Under the pieces are notes generated by a model. That model was not told where the DNA came from and did no database searches. It saw nothing but the letters and a program-made list of their open reading frames with translations. Source: Hymenopellis radicata (taxonomy: Eukaryota; Basidiomycota; Agaricomycetes; Agaricales; Physalacriaceae). From it: a stretch of 50,137 nucleotides of DNA. The stretch is taken from positions 1 through 50,137 of the forward strand of contig JADNRX010000386.1 in the NCBI GenBank assembly GCA_015501595.1. Direction: 5' to 3'. Both the position numbers and the translations under genes were made by a program. Each line of letters begins with the position of its first letter. Within the stretch, counting starts at the first letter, position 1. Shown one piece after another: positions 1-10,700 of this stretch.

Positions 1-959
1 TGTACCCGGGATTAACATTAGACATACATGGCAGCAAATACCGATGATTGTTTGGCTACTCCGAGGCCCTCGACGTCGTTCCGGGCGACGTTGAGGTGCT
101 CCGAGCACCATTCGGCAAACGCCGGATCGTGAGCAGAAACCTTTGCTGTCATCGCTCTGCTCTTACCACCATGCACGTCAACGACGACGCTTCATCCAGC
201 CTCGGATTCTTTTCTGGGCATCTTTCCTTCTCATCTTCTCTCATTTTCTCACCTCTGGATCACCAGGCTCGTCTCCATGGCTTCCAACAGCCAGGATAAT
301 GTTCCTACTTTATCATTTCATCACGCCCTCTCACGACGAGGCTTCCGGACGGGTCCAAAAACTCTTGCCCTGCTGGTGCGCAGGCTCCAAGCACGGTCTT
401 GGGTCGGATTGGGGGCGCCGCGTCGTCTGCTGGCAACGCGGCGCCCATTTGGTGCGTTTATCTCTCATGTTTAATTTATTATTTTTTTCTATGGTATCCA
501 TCCACACCGGCTACCTGCCAGCAGTGTCGCTACGGCCGTCGCACCCATATTCTCACTATTCCTTGCACTGACCCCTCTCCTCAAGAATTTTGCCTCCAGT
601 CCATTTGCCGCCGGCACAGCAGGCCACGTATGCCTCACGTGCCTGTTGGTTTAAATTCCGATCGGTCCCACTTTGGGACTTGACGTACGACCACATACAA
701 TCTACCAAGACTCAACCAAGACTCCCTCTACGGCGCTGCTGCTCTGCGCACAGCCGTCACCTGGTTGGCGCTGCCTTGTGCACGTCACTCGCCGTCGCCG
801 TCGCCGTGCTCTGCATGCTCGAGTTTGCGCATATCGTTTTCGCTGTCCTGTATTGTCGTTAACCACGACGTTGGAAGGTGCGTAGTTTAGTTTACTTACT
901 CTGCCCTTGCTATTTATTTTTTCCCCACTCTGGCAGATACCTGTTTCTAACTACGAGAG
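1..959. other. no gene recognised
   Basis: Short open frames of 60-140 codons occur in all three plus frames and overlap one another. None shows a recognisable domain, consistent intron pattern or convincing start. This may be a decayed 5' part of the acidic-repeat tract that follows. I see nothing else here. Confidence 0.5.
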
Positions 960-1251
960 CTGACGAGACGCCGACAAACCCACTGAGCAGGATGACAAGT
1001 TCACCGAGGACGGCGAGCCCATCCAGGACGACGTCGACCCCCCACGAGAGCGAGGACGACCACAAGCCCGTCGAGGACGACTTCAAGCCTGTCGAGGACG
1101 ACCTCAAGCCCGTCGAGGACCACCTCGAGCCCACCGAGGATGACATCGAGCTCGACCGCACCGAGATTGAGGACCGCGTCAAGCACACTGAGGACCATGT
1201 CAAGCCAACCGAGGAGCCGCGCAGGACGATTACGCGGAGGACAATTACACC

Positions 1252-1340
1252 GAGGATGACTACGAGGACAATGCGAGGATGACTACGAGGACAATGCGAG
1301 GATGACTACGAGGACAATGCGAGGATGACTACGAGGACAA
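1252..1340 (+). repeat. 23-bp tandem repeat, 3 full copies plus a partial
   Basis: The 23-bp unit beginning GAGGATGACTACGAGGACAA runs in direct tandem at 1252-1274, 1275-1297 and 1298-1320. A fourth, partial copy follows at 1321-1340. Because 23 is not a multiple of 3, each added unit rotates the acidic reading frame. Confidence 0.9.
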
Positions 1341-1470
1341 CGTCAAGGACAACATCGAGGATGACTGCGAGGCCAACACCGAGGATGACTACGAGCTCGG
1401 GCACAGCGACGAGTACGACGAGGACGAGGAGCAGTCCGCGGAGGATGACTACGAGCACGAGCAAGACATC

Positions 1471-1508
1471 GAGGATGAAGCTGATTACCGAGGATGAAGC
1501 TGATTACC
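1471..1508 (+). repeat. 19-bp tandem duplication
   Basis: A 19-bp unit starting GAGGATGAAGCTGATTACC is present twice back to back (1471-1489 and 1490-1508). It lies within the acidic tract and again breaks its reading frame. Confidence 0.85.
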
Positions 1509-1949
1509 GAGGACTCCGACCCGTAAAGCGAGGACGACAACCCCTACATTCTCGACGACGAACGTAACGAGGACGTCGACCGAGGGCGACGACGATCCTA
1601 CCATGCAGACACTGACGAGGACAAGTAACAAGGTCAGCCCTGAATGGCAAGGACGAGGACCGCGTAACGAGTTCCGAGGACCGTGACGACATCCGCAATG
1701 GGCATGAGGACCACGATGAGCAGGACAATAAGGACGAGGCTGACGTCGCGTACACCCTGGACGAGTCCGCTGTTGAGCATGCCTCAGGATGAGGGTGATG
1801 TTGATGGGATGAGGATGATGTGTCGAGTATGCCAAGGACCACTGTATGCTGGGATTGCGGTTGAGATCATTGATTATATCATTATTATACTTTTATTCAG
1901 TCTACGCAGTGAATGCATTGATTTGAATCTTTTCTGTTATTCAACTTAA

Positions 1950-2399
1950 TGGTTGCTCATTTGGTGCATTAAAGCAAAGGTTCATTTGAACATCAAACTT
2001 GGGAAGTTCTTAGATAGCTTCAGTAGTGCCTTTTGATTGCTTTTTAGTGGCTTGTATAATGCATGTAGATAACCTTCGAAGCACTGTAAAGTATACTTAG
2101 GATAAGGTTCCTAGAGACATCTGCTTTATGCAGCCTTTCATAAGCTTTTTAAGAGCCTTTGGAGTGCTTTTCAAGTAACCAAAAGACGTACTAGAGTTAT
2201 CTTAAGATAAGGTTCATGGAGACACATGCTTTAAGTTAACTTTTAAGAGCTTTTTGACAGCTTTTAGGATGCCTTAAGGTGTCCTAAGATGCCTTAAAGT
2301 ACATGTCTCCATGAACCTTAGCCTAAAGCGTCTTGGCAGCTTACTTATCTTTACTATCTTTTTACGTCTTAAGACACTTTAAGTTGCTTAAAGTCGCCT
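1950..2399. repeat. AT-rich region with direct and inverted repeats
   Basis: Composition changes abruptly from the GC-rich acidic tract to AT-rich sequence full of CTTAAG/TTAAAG words. A motif GATAAGGTTC followed by GAGACA occurs in direct orientation near 2101 and 2206, and in inverted orientation near 2302-2320. No ORF is supported. The block ends where homology to the CHAT gene begins (about 2400), so it marks a likely breakpoint or insertion. Confidence 0.6.
2208..2320. repeat. inverted repeat / potential hairpin
   Basis: The segment at 2208-2228 (TAAGGTTCATGGAGACACATG) is the reverse complement of 2302-2320, apart from a 2-base indel. A loop of about 73 bases separates the arms. It could be a fold-back or MITE remnant. 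No target-site duplication was found, so it is called only as a repeat. Confidence 0.65.
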
Positions 2400-3108
2400 T
2401 AAGGCATATAGGCCTTTCCAGATGTCCTTGCTTGGTGTAATCGCCAGCGGCGTGTAATGGCAGGAATGTAAGCGGCCCAGTTGGGCACCAGCGCACATGT
2501 ATGTGACCAGCTGTCTCTGGCTATGGAATACCTTAGCATCGAACTGAAGACATACAATGACTTGCTTTGATTACCCCGTAAGAGTTGGATATCGTCGTGA
2601 TAATTGGTTTCACTACCGTGTACCACAAATCTGACAGAATCGTTTTGAAGGTCATATCCAAATCATGGTTGTCATCGAAAGGCAAGGCGACTGGTATTCG
2701 CATCACCTCAGGCATAGTCGCTCTAAAGCCCAAATCATCGCGAAGAATAGTAAGTATCTCCGAGCGCATGCGCTCAACCTTGACGTATGATATATCCGGA
2801 AGAGGGAGATGCATAATGCCTTCAGTGCCGTAGTCATGCCCGGGAATGATTAATGCGTCGCATCCCTCCGGGTCGATATTTATAACAACCGTAGTACAAT
2901 CATCGGCGCCACGGGATAGATAGGCAAAGTCTTCAGCACGGAGGAAGTTTTCCAATCCTGGTAGTGTACGTGCCTTCCCGACGCCGGCCTCCCAATCGAT
3001 GACGAGCTTGCGGTGTTTTTGACCTTCGTCTAAAGAAGAAGATGCTTGACGTTCGCCTTCCAGTTCCGTCTCCCAGAAATGTGAAAGTGTGCTTGAGATT
3101 GCAAGCTT

Positions 3109-3116
3109 CTTGGCAG
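3109..3116. repeat. 8-bp target-site duplication, left copy
   Basis: CTTGGCAG immediately precedes the left terminal repeat of the MITE. The matching copy is at 3484-3491. Confidence 0.9.
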
Positions 3117-3483
3117 TAGGGGTCTCCACCGTAACCGTATACGGTTACGGCCGTAAACTTTACGGTGCTTTACGGGACCGGTTTTTGGCGAATACGGTAC
3201 GGTTACGGGACGGCTTTGAGTACCGTACAAGCCGTATACCGGGTGGTGCAGAGACAGAGGTGAGTTCAGGACTTGGGAAGTAATTGCTGGAATGGATTAC
3301 CCAGGCCATGTTGTGTCCCCGAGGGTGCACTAACTTGACTCAATGTCCCTCCTGAGAGATATCAATGACCCGTACCGTACCCGTAACCGTACGGCGCATG
3401 TTGGGACGCCTTACGGTACGGTACGGGTTACCGTATAAAGCGTAGCCGTAAACCGTATTGTACGGTTATGGTGGCGACCCCTA
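3117..3483. mobile_element. hAT-like MITE inserted in the CHAT gene
   Basis: A 367-bp element is bounded by terminal inverted repeats. The left 23 bases (3117-3139) and the reverse complement of the right 23 (3483-3461) match at 21 positions and both start TAGGGGTC. It is flanked by a perfect 8-bp direct repeat, CTTGGCAG, at 3109-3116 and 3484-3491. Eight-base target duplications with TAGGG-type ends are the hallmark of hAT elements. Inside are many CCGTA/TACGG words, including a perfect 22-bp palindrome at 3129-3150, which look like subterminal transposase sites. There is no transposase ORF, so it is non-autonomous. Removing the element and one target copy rejoins the CHAT reading frame exactly, so the insertion is in an exon. 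Confidence 0.9.
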
Positions 3484-3491
3484 CTTGGCAG
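3484..3491. repeat. 8-bp target-site duplication, right copy
   Basis: CTTGGCAG immediately follows the right terminal repeat of the MITE and is identical to 3109-3116. Confidence 0.9.
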
Positions 3492-6291
3492 TTGTACTGA
3501 GTTTCTCAGCAAGATCAGCATCGACCTGCTTCAAATGATCTAGTGGGATGCGAAACTGCAGCAGCTGGTCCCAGATAATAGAGCGACCCTGCTCGAGCCA
3601 CTCGATGGCTCGTTCGTACTTTCCATGCTCAATAGCAAACGCCGCCGCTTGACTGGGCGTCTGTCCAATGTGGGATAGCAAGGATCGCGGGGTGTCCTTA
3701 TTCGGTACAGCGTTAAACGGCATCGCATGACTGACTGGCATGGTGAGGATATCGTGTCGCTCCTGCATCGCCATCCCAATCCATACTACAAGGGGCATAA
3801 GAGACATGAGGGTTTCAAGCGCAACCATGCGGATGGATACCTGCTCTTCACCTGTCAAGCCCGCGGCGCACTGGGATGCGCAGCTTGCAGCGAAGAATCT
3901 CTGAGTGGGCGTAAGGGAGGTTGAGGTGGCAGACTGGGAAAAGACTATTATGGCGGAGTGAAGATCTGTGATGTCCATTCCGCAGAAGACGTATCGGAGA
4001 GGAGGAATTCTTGGCCAAGGATCAAGTTAGCGGAAGACGTTCTGGCGCTGTTTGGCGGGACCCGTGACAAAACTGTGATTGCAGTGTCTATGTCGTCCTT
4101 GGTCTCCCGATACTGAAACTGGGTGGCAAATGCAGCACCGAGCGGAGTGAGAAAACGATCGTAGTCCGCATGCTCCGTGCGTGTATCGACGAGGTCTCTC
4201 AAGATCCCAATCGCCCGGCTCAGATCCTCCTCATTTCCACCAATTCGAGGTTTAAACCGCGTCCGAATTAACGCAATAAACTTGTCTACATCAGGCGTTG
4301 AATCTTTCATGTCCTCGTAGGTCAAACCCCCACCGCTGCCTCGCGTAAATCGCATAACCAACAACTGAGCCAAACCGGCTTTCAAACTGGGGCTAGACCT
4401 GTTCGGACGAGGTCCTCGTAAATCCTGATGGCCTGATCTCCGTCCTTCGCCTCATCCAACAAGCGGTATCGCGAAAACATCGCCAGCGCGTAAGTCTGCT
4501 GGTACTTCGACTGCGATGGGCTATCCAGAGGAACAAGCCTCAACGCCGCCTCTACACACTGCATGGCCCGATCCATATCACGTCTATCTCCTAGTCGCGT
4601 AAACCGTTCCATAAGACTTGTAGATAGCGCATTCAATCCCTCTGGCCTGTCCCCCGGTAAGACTGACCAAGGGATCTCGAGTTTCATCGCATTCTCCATG
4701 GCGGAAATCGCGGCATCAAGATCCGCTACGCTGTCCGAAATCTTGTATCGCTCCATGTACGCCGCATATAAGCAGCTAAACGTTCCGAAATGGTCAACGA
4801 TAAAGTCATCGGCGTATAGCCCAAGACGGAGCTGCTGCACTGTTTGTAAGAAGTAGATGGCCAGAGTAAGATCTGCTGTGTCATGGGTTTTTTTGTAACG
4901 CCCCAAGAGGAAGCTGGCGATAGCGTCGAGGCGGATGGTCTTGGATGGGTTTGTGTTTCGTAGTAAGGTTATGGTGAACACGAGGGAGAAATGAATTGGT
5001 CGGGAGAGGATACCCAAGGCGACGGCAAAGTCGTTGAAGAGCTGCCGGGAGTACACATAGGTCAGTCTATCAGACGTAGCGCTGAACTCGCTGTCTAACA
5101 TATTCGCAAAGACGTAGGTAAGGGATATGCGGCTGTATACATCTCCGAAAGAGATAATCCTATTCCTGACTTGATGGTATTGGTTTTGCGTCAATGAGAG
5201 GAGGAATGTGTCGCCACGTAGAATTCTCTTGAGGCGTAAGGTGTGTCTGGTAAATTCGAGGAGACTTGTGTCATTTGGAAAAAGTTCAACTCAATATCAG
5301 AAGCACGAATCGTGAATGACGCATACCTGAGCATATTTTGAAAGCCAAAAAGTGGGGAATCGATCGGTCGGGGAATTGAGACGATCCTATGAGGCGACCC
5401 GGTTGTTGGGTGGATAGGAAACTGAATGTCATGACGGGAACATCATGCGAATCCCGGAGGACGTCGTGCGTATGCTCTTAGGTTGCTTCGATTAGTTTAA
5501 CTACAGTTGACAACAAACTTTCTCACCTGCAGATACACTGTCGCCAAGTTTATGAAGGACTTGCTGCATGTCGATAGATACGGATCCCAGAGTCGCTTCG
5601 TCATCCCCAGTACTTGCGTCGAAGATCGTAACAAGGAGGCTGTCGGATGTAGCCCTGCCGAAAGAATGTATGAACATGTCTACGTGGCAAGCAGTAACAA
5701 AACTTACATCGTCAAGGGTATGTTAACCTGCCAATGGCCGTCGGCATTCCGCGCGACTGGACCAGAGTGAAAGAAGCCCTCGTCGATGCGTCCAAACATG
5801 AGATTTATCGCGCTAATCGTTGGCGAAGAGGCATCATATAGAACGTAGTCTGCACGACACTTGTATAACGGGAAGGAATCAGCCTGAAGTCGTTGTTAGT
5901 ACGTACTAAATAGTGTAATATTTGGCCTGTACAAAGATGGTCAGCAAGCACTTTTTATAAGGAACAACAGACGCATACCCAGGATCCATGTGGTGAGAAA
6001 GAGACGCGGCTGTGTTTGTTTGGCAAGCACAGGTGAACAAATCAGACGCGTCTCACCATGTGACTCTGAGCAGTCAGCAAGACGGAATACGGTCTTGTCT
6101 TCGACTCTTCGCTACTTAGTAGTAACTTACATGTTTTGCCTGAGCGCCCACGAGCCCCTTTAAATGCCGGTGATACGCACTGAGATCTCACAGGTACTCA
6201 GTGCGTCCTTCATTCTACTGCTTATCCGAATGTCAATGTCATACTGAATAACAATTGAATAGATGTCCCTTCACCCATCCTCATCGCCCCC

Positions 6292-7356
6292 ATGGCGTTC
6301 GCGACCACCAGGCCTATGATGTCCGCCGCCGCCCACGCAGGTGCCTTCCCTTTTCACGGCGCCGGCTTCGACTCTTCCTCTCAGCTTGTCGACGTCCTAC
6401 GTGGTGTGCGGAGTGATCTCGGCATACCGGATGGAGAGCCAGTCCCCATGGGCGTCGGGTTTATAAGCTGGATTCTGAAGATGACGGAGAACCCTGATTC
6501 GCAGGACAAGAGGCTGGAAAAGGTTCTGGCTGAAAAGCCCAAGGCTCTTTGGTTTGCGTTTGGTGATGATTTGAATATCTACGTGGACAAGGTGAGGGCG
6601 TTTGACGCGGGGAGGGAGCATAAGACGGTTGTCTTCGTGATGGTGAATTCAGTTGAGCAAGCGCTGAGGGCAGCGAACGAATGGAAAGTCGATGTTCTGG
6701 TCGTGCAGGGTTTGTTTCTGCTGCTTGTTCGTTGTCCGAGTCTGAACCTGACTGCCCGTAGGTATTGAAGCTGGCGGACACGGAGGAGCTAACGCGCCAC
6801 CTCTATCTCTCCTCCTCTCTGCCGTACTGTCTGCCATACCCGAAGATGGGCCACTCGTAGTAGCAGCCGGCGGCATCTCGAATGGGCCGCAGATCGCAGC
6901 GTTACTGACCATGGGCGCGTCTGGGGTCGTATGTGGGACGCGGTTCCTATACACAGAAGAATGTGCCTACTCCCCCGAGAAGAAAGATGTTCTCCTGAGG
7001 TCTGATCTCGGTTCGACGAAACGTGGTATGATGTTCGATGAGATGGGAAAGACACTGGGATGGCCGGCAGGTATTGACGGAAGAGCTATTGCCAACGGGA
7101 TTTGGCAAGATGCGGTGGAGGGGCTGGCAATGGAGGAGAGGCTCGGACGGTTTGAGGAGGCGAAGGGTAAGGACAGTCACTTGATAATTTGGGCTGGGGA
7201 AGGCGTTGGCTTGACGAAGAAAATTGAGAAGACGCAGGTGAGTGTCTGTGATGGTTAACGAAGGCCTCGCTAATGTTTTGCTAGGAGGTTGTGAGGGAAC
7301 TGCGTAGGGCGACGGCCGAGAGTTTGACGCGAGCATCTATCCTCGTGGTAGTTTGA
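6292..7356 (+). CDS. nitronate monooxygenase-like flavoprotein
   Basis: Join 6292-6709, 6762-7237, 7285-7356; both introns (52 and 47 bp) are GT-AG and keep frame. The product matches the FMN-dependent nitronate monooxygenase / 2-nitropropane dioxygenase TIM barrel, which oxidises alkyl nitronates. Visible motifs are APMAFAT at the N-terminus, the family signature QGIEAGGHGG across intron 1, and the phosphate-binding stretch AAGGISNGPQIAALLTMGAS followed by GTRFL. From ATG 6292 it is about 320 residues, slightly short. The frame upstream of the ATG stays open and encodes VPSPILIAP, the usual lead into APMA. The true start may therefore lie in an upstream exon that I could not place (possible acceptor at 6262). 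It converges with glycogen phosphorylase. Confidence 0.85.
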
Positions 7357-7782
7357 AGCGATGATGAGTATCGTTGTTCCAGTTGAGAGTTGTAAATCGT
7401 CCTGTATGTAGTATGTATGTATGTCGTCTTCACAATGAACATGCTCAAAGGCCAGAAGTATTCGAACAATCTTATGCGCTCCAAAGAGAACGTTCCCATT
7501 TCTAAGATTTCGTGCCGCTCAATAGCGCACCCGCTAGTAAAGTCAGGTCAAAACTTAATCTCTGAGTCTCGAAGCGTTCTGACTTCTGAGGCACGCGTCA
7601 AGTCTTCAAAATAGAACTACTTACCGACCGACGCCGTCGTGGCATAAGTTCCCTGCCCAACATCCGAATTTTAGTGAATAGAGACTCCAATTCCGACAAA
7701 TCCCAAAAATACAAGTACACACTTTGCGCGATACACATATTCTACAAGTCATCAAATAATGTCCATGGAATATTTCCGCTCA
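7357..7782. other. convergent intergenic region
   Basis: This lies between the stop of the nitronate monooxygenase gene (+) and the stop of glycogen phosphorylase (-). It presumably holds both 3' UTRs. I see only a short TATG microsatellite near 7409-7421 and no supported gene. Confidence 0.5.
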
Positions 7783-10700
7783 TTACGCGGTGACGGGCGT
7801 AGGTTCCAGGTTCCAGTAACTCTCGGCGTACTCCATGATTGCACGATCAGAGCTGAACTTGCCCATCTGCATGAGAAAAGTGTGAGGACGCAACTCCGTG
7901 TAACAGGAACTCGACAACACTGACCTTGGCCGTCGTTCGAATCGACTTTTTGATCCACTCCTCCTTGTCCATATAGGCCTCGTCCACCATGTCAAGCGCA
8001 GCCATGTCTTCAAACATGGCATGAGCCACAGGCCAATATATTCGCGGGAAATCACTTACATGAATCGAAGTCATCCGATAACAAATAGTAATCGCCTTGG
8101 CGGATGGTATTGAGGAGCCTGTAGGTTTCAGAATGTTTCCCAAGAACAAATTCGCCGGACCCACGGTTCATAGACGCCAGCATCGCCAAACAGACCGGCG
8201 GTAACTTGGTTCAGAACATGCGCCAATGCAGGGCATTTCTCCTCAATCGGCACAGGGTGGTATCTGTGCTGATGGCGAAGATCCTCCACAGCTCTGATCA
8301 CTCAACAATTAGTACCGTCTACCCGTCACAGCGAGGGGCTCACGGAGTAAGATGGCCAAAGAAAAACACGTTGCTCTCTCCAACCTGTTCTGCGATTTCG
8401 ATGTTGGCACCGTCTATATCGCATGCGAATCAGCAACATAGCTTTAGGTGCAGCAGAACGACCGACCGACAGTTCCAACCAACAACCCTCCGTTGAGACA
8501 AAACTTCATATTGGACGTCCCAGACGCCTCCGTGCCTGCCGTCGAAATGTGTTGACTGATATCGGAGGCCGGGATCAACACCTCCGCCACAGAGACCGAG
8601 TAGTCGGGAATAAAATATAACGAGAGATAGTCCTTGGTGTCGGGGTCTGCGTTAATGACACGTGCAACGTTGACGATGAGTCGAATAGTTAGCTTAGCGA
8701 TATAGTCTACATGGACGTTTGGTTTAAGGTATCCAGGAGAAAACATGTACTTACAAGCAGGGGCAGCCTTCCCGGCGAAAAACACCACACGCGGATTGAT
8801 TCTCTTCCGGTCCTTGGGCGACATGGCTTTCAACGACAGGTACCTCTGCACACGGTGTCAACTACAGTCGTGGAACAGAAGCAATGGACGCACATGAATA
8901 ACACCCAGAATGTTGAGTGTCTGTCGCTTATATTCGTGCAGGCGCTAAAAGGTGCCAATTAGTAAAAGACAGCAAACGAAGATAGTACCGACCTTAATTT
9001 GCACATCGAACATCGCATGGGTGTTGATCTTCAACCCAAGCGTCGTCTCCACGTAGTGCGCCAAGCGCTCCTTATTTCTCTGCTTGATAGCAGCCCACTC
9101 TTTACGGAAGGCCGCATCCTCCGTGAAGGGTAACAGGCCCTCGATGAGATCCAAGTTCTTGAGCCATACGCTCTTGTCAATCTTCAGCGTCTTGGAGATA
9201 AGCGCACTGAGTTCCGGGTTACACTACGACAGGTATTAAAGTATGCAACAGTCGGCGACGAAGGACGTACTTGATCCAACCACCGGCGAGGAGTGACTGT
9301 GCAGCCGTCAGGATAACCCGACGTGTGAAGTAATGGAAGCACTTACTACCGTTGGTGACATTGCTGAATTTGCTTATACCCTCGAATTCAACGAAGTCCT
9401 TCAGAATGGTCGTCCTCACGAGATCGCTGTGCAACTTGTAAAGTAATCAGTCAAAGTTCGGTTACAGGTTGGTCGGGCAATAGTACCTCAGCGACGCCGT
9501 TGACTTTCTTACTACCGATACACGCAAGATGTGCCATACGAACTTGCTGAGGATAACCCTCTGATACATGCTTATATCAGTACAGTAGTCTGCAAAGAGA
9601 AGGAAGCCTACCTTCAATCAAAGACATACGACCCAACCTGTCACGATCACCAGGGAACTTCTTCTCTACAGCTTGCAAGAAGAATCTATCCAACGGTCAA
9701 CACAAAGCCAACCGATGTGATGAAACAGCGTACAAGTTCTGCACACCACATGAACCACGCATAAATTAGAAACCGCATGATATAGCATGGACGGGACGCA
9801 CGATGTCATAAATGATCTGCATATGTCTGCCAGGCGAATGATTGAACTTGCGCGTTCAAAGTTGACAAGAGTACATACCTCGGCAAGACGTGTTCCATCA
9901 AAGGAACCGGCCATTTCTCTAACGCTTCCTATAATGCCATCAACATCAATTCCTACATCGAGTTCCAAACGAAAACTCACGGGCAATACGGTGTGGTTCG
10001 TATAGAATATTGTATTGGTAGTGATGTTCCAGGCAGTGTTCCAGTCCAAATCCTCTTCATCCACCAAGATGCGCATCAACTCCGGAATAGCCAACGTGGG
10101 GTGGGTCTACATGTCAGTCAGTAACGGACGACAACGGAGGGGGGTCTCTCCTACATCGTTCAGCTGCACAGCGATATCTGTACCTCGATATTATGAGATG
10201 TACGAGACTAAAAAGGAGACGCGCACAATCAGGTATCTCAGTCAGAGGCTTGCCCAAGTTTTTGAATCGACGCAGCATGTCCGCTAGACTCGCAGCAGTC
10301 CAGAAACTGGTCATGATCAGGGAGTGGAATATCTCAAATGTATTGTGGACGTACTATTGTTGCTTTAATCGCAGCTCCTTCCCAACTGCGTATCCGTTAT
10401 CAGACAAAGGATATGTCGCGATAGAGAAAAGAAAACGTACATGTCCTGCAGGCGTCAGTCAACTTCGATTCTGGTTGAGTCACAAGGAACGACTTACGTG
10501 TGGTCATTGGGATACAATACCGACGTAATCGCTGACGCGCTGTTGGATGCGGCCACCGCGCCCTCGTAGTTACCCGCTATAGGCAGAACTATTAACGCCG
10601 TGTCTGGTAGAAAGAAATGGAAAAGTACCGTTGAATGAGTTCAGATCAAACCCTCTTTTCGGTTTGCTCTCCCAGAGTCGTAGGTTGTTCGTCGTCTTAG

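Larger units (their letters stand above)
960..1830 (+). pseudogene. decayed acidic (Glu/Asp-rich) repeat ORF
   Basis: The plus strand is a purine-rich codon-periodic tract built on GAG-GAC/GAT units. Read locally it encodes strings such as VEDD, TEDD, EDDYEDN and EDDYEHEQ. The acidic frame jumps between all three plus frames: one frame near 985-1045, another near 1050-1215, another from about 1220, and again at the 23-bp and 19-bp repeats. A single continuous acidic protein can therefore not be read without several splices or indels. I infer either a decayed gene for a low-complexity acidic protein or a minisatellite that arose from one. No domain is recognisable. A long antisense Ser/Val-rich frame over the same bases is a shadow of the same codon periodicity. 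Confidence 0.4.
2402..5989 (-). pseudogene. C2-TPR-CHAT protein gene, broken and 3'-truncated
   Basis: This resembles the large fungal proteins with an N-terminal C2-like segment, tetratricopeptide repeats and a C-terminal CHAT (caspase-like) domain. Reading begins near ATG 5989. Spliced exons give a C2-like part ending about 5327 (LLVTIFDAS, LGSVSIDMQ). Helical TPR-type repeats follow across 5322-3492, ending in EWLEQGRSIIWDQLLQ. Then comes a CHAT part with CDALIIPG and, after a 54-bp intron (2531-2584), WCPTGPLTFLPLHAAG. Good introns are 5655-5707 and 5477-5526; a 37-bp intron at 5290-5326 keeps frame but is unusually short. Lesions are an apparent 1-base loss in a C run at 4389-4392 (minus strand), another small indel near 3990, a MITE at 3117-3483, and loss of everything after HAAG at about 2410. 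The CHAT cysteine region is therefore missing. Family call is confident; start and first intron are tentative. Confidence 0.75.

Noticed and set aside
910..1203. Antisense Ser/Val-rich frames over the acidic tract
   Set aside because: Caused by codon periodicity of GAG/GAC repeats; no start or domain of their own.
2399..2626. 75-codon minus-strand frame at the CHAT 3' end
   Set aside because: It is the wrong frame; the correct reading uses the 54-bp intron 2531-2584 and gives WCPTGPLTFLPLHAAG.
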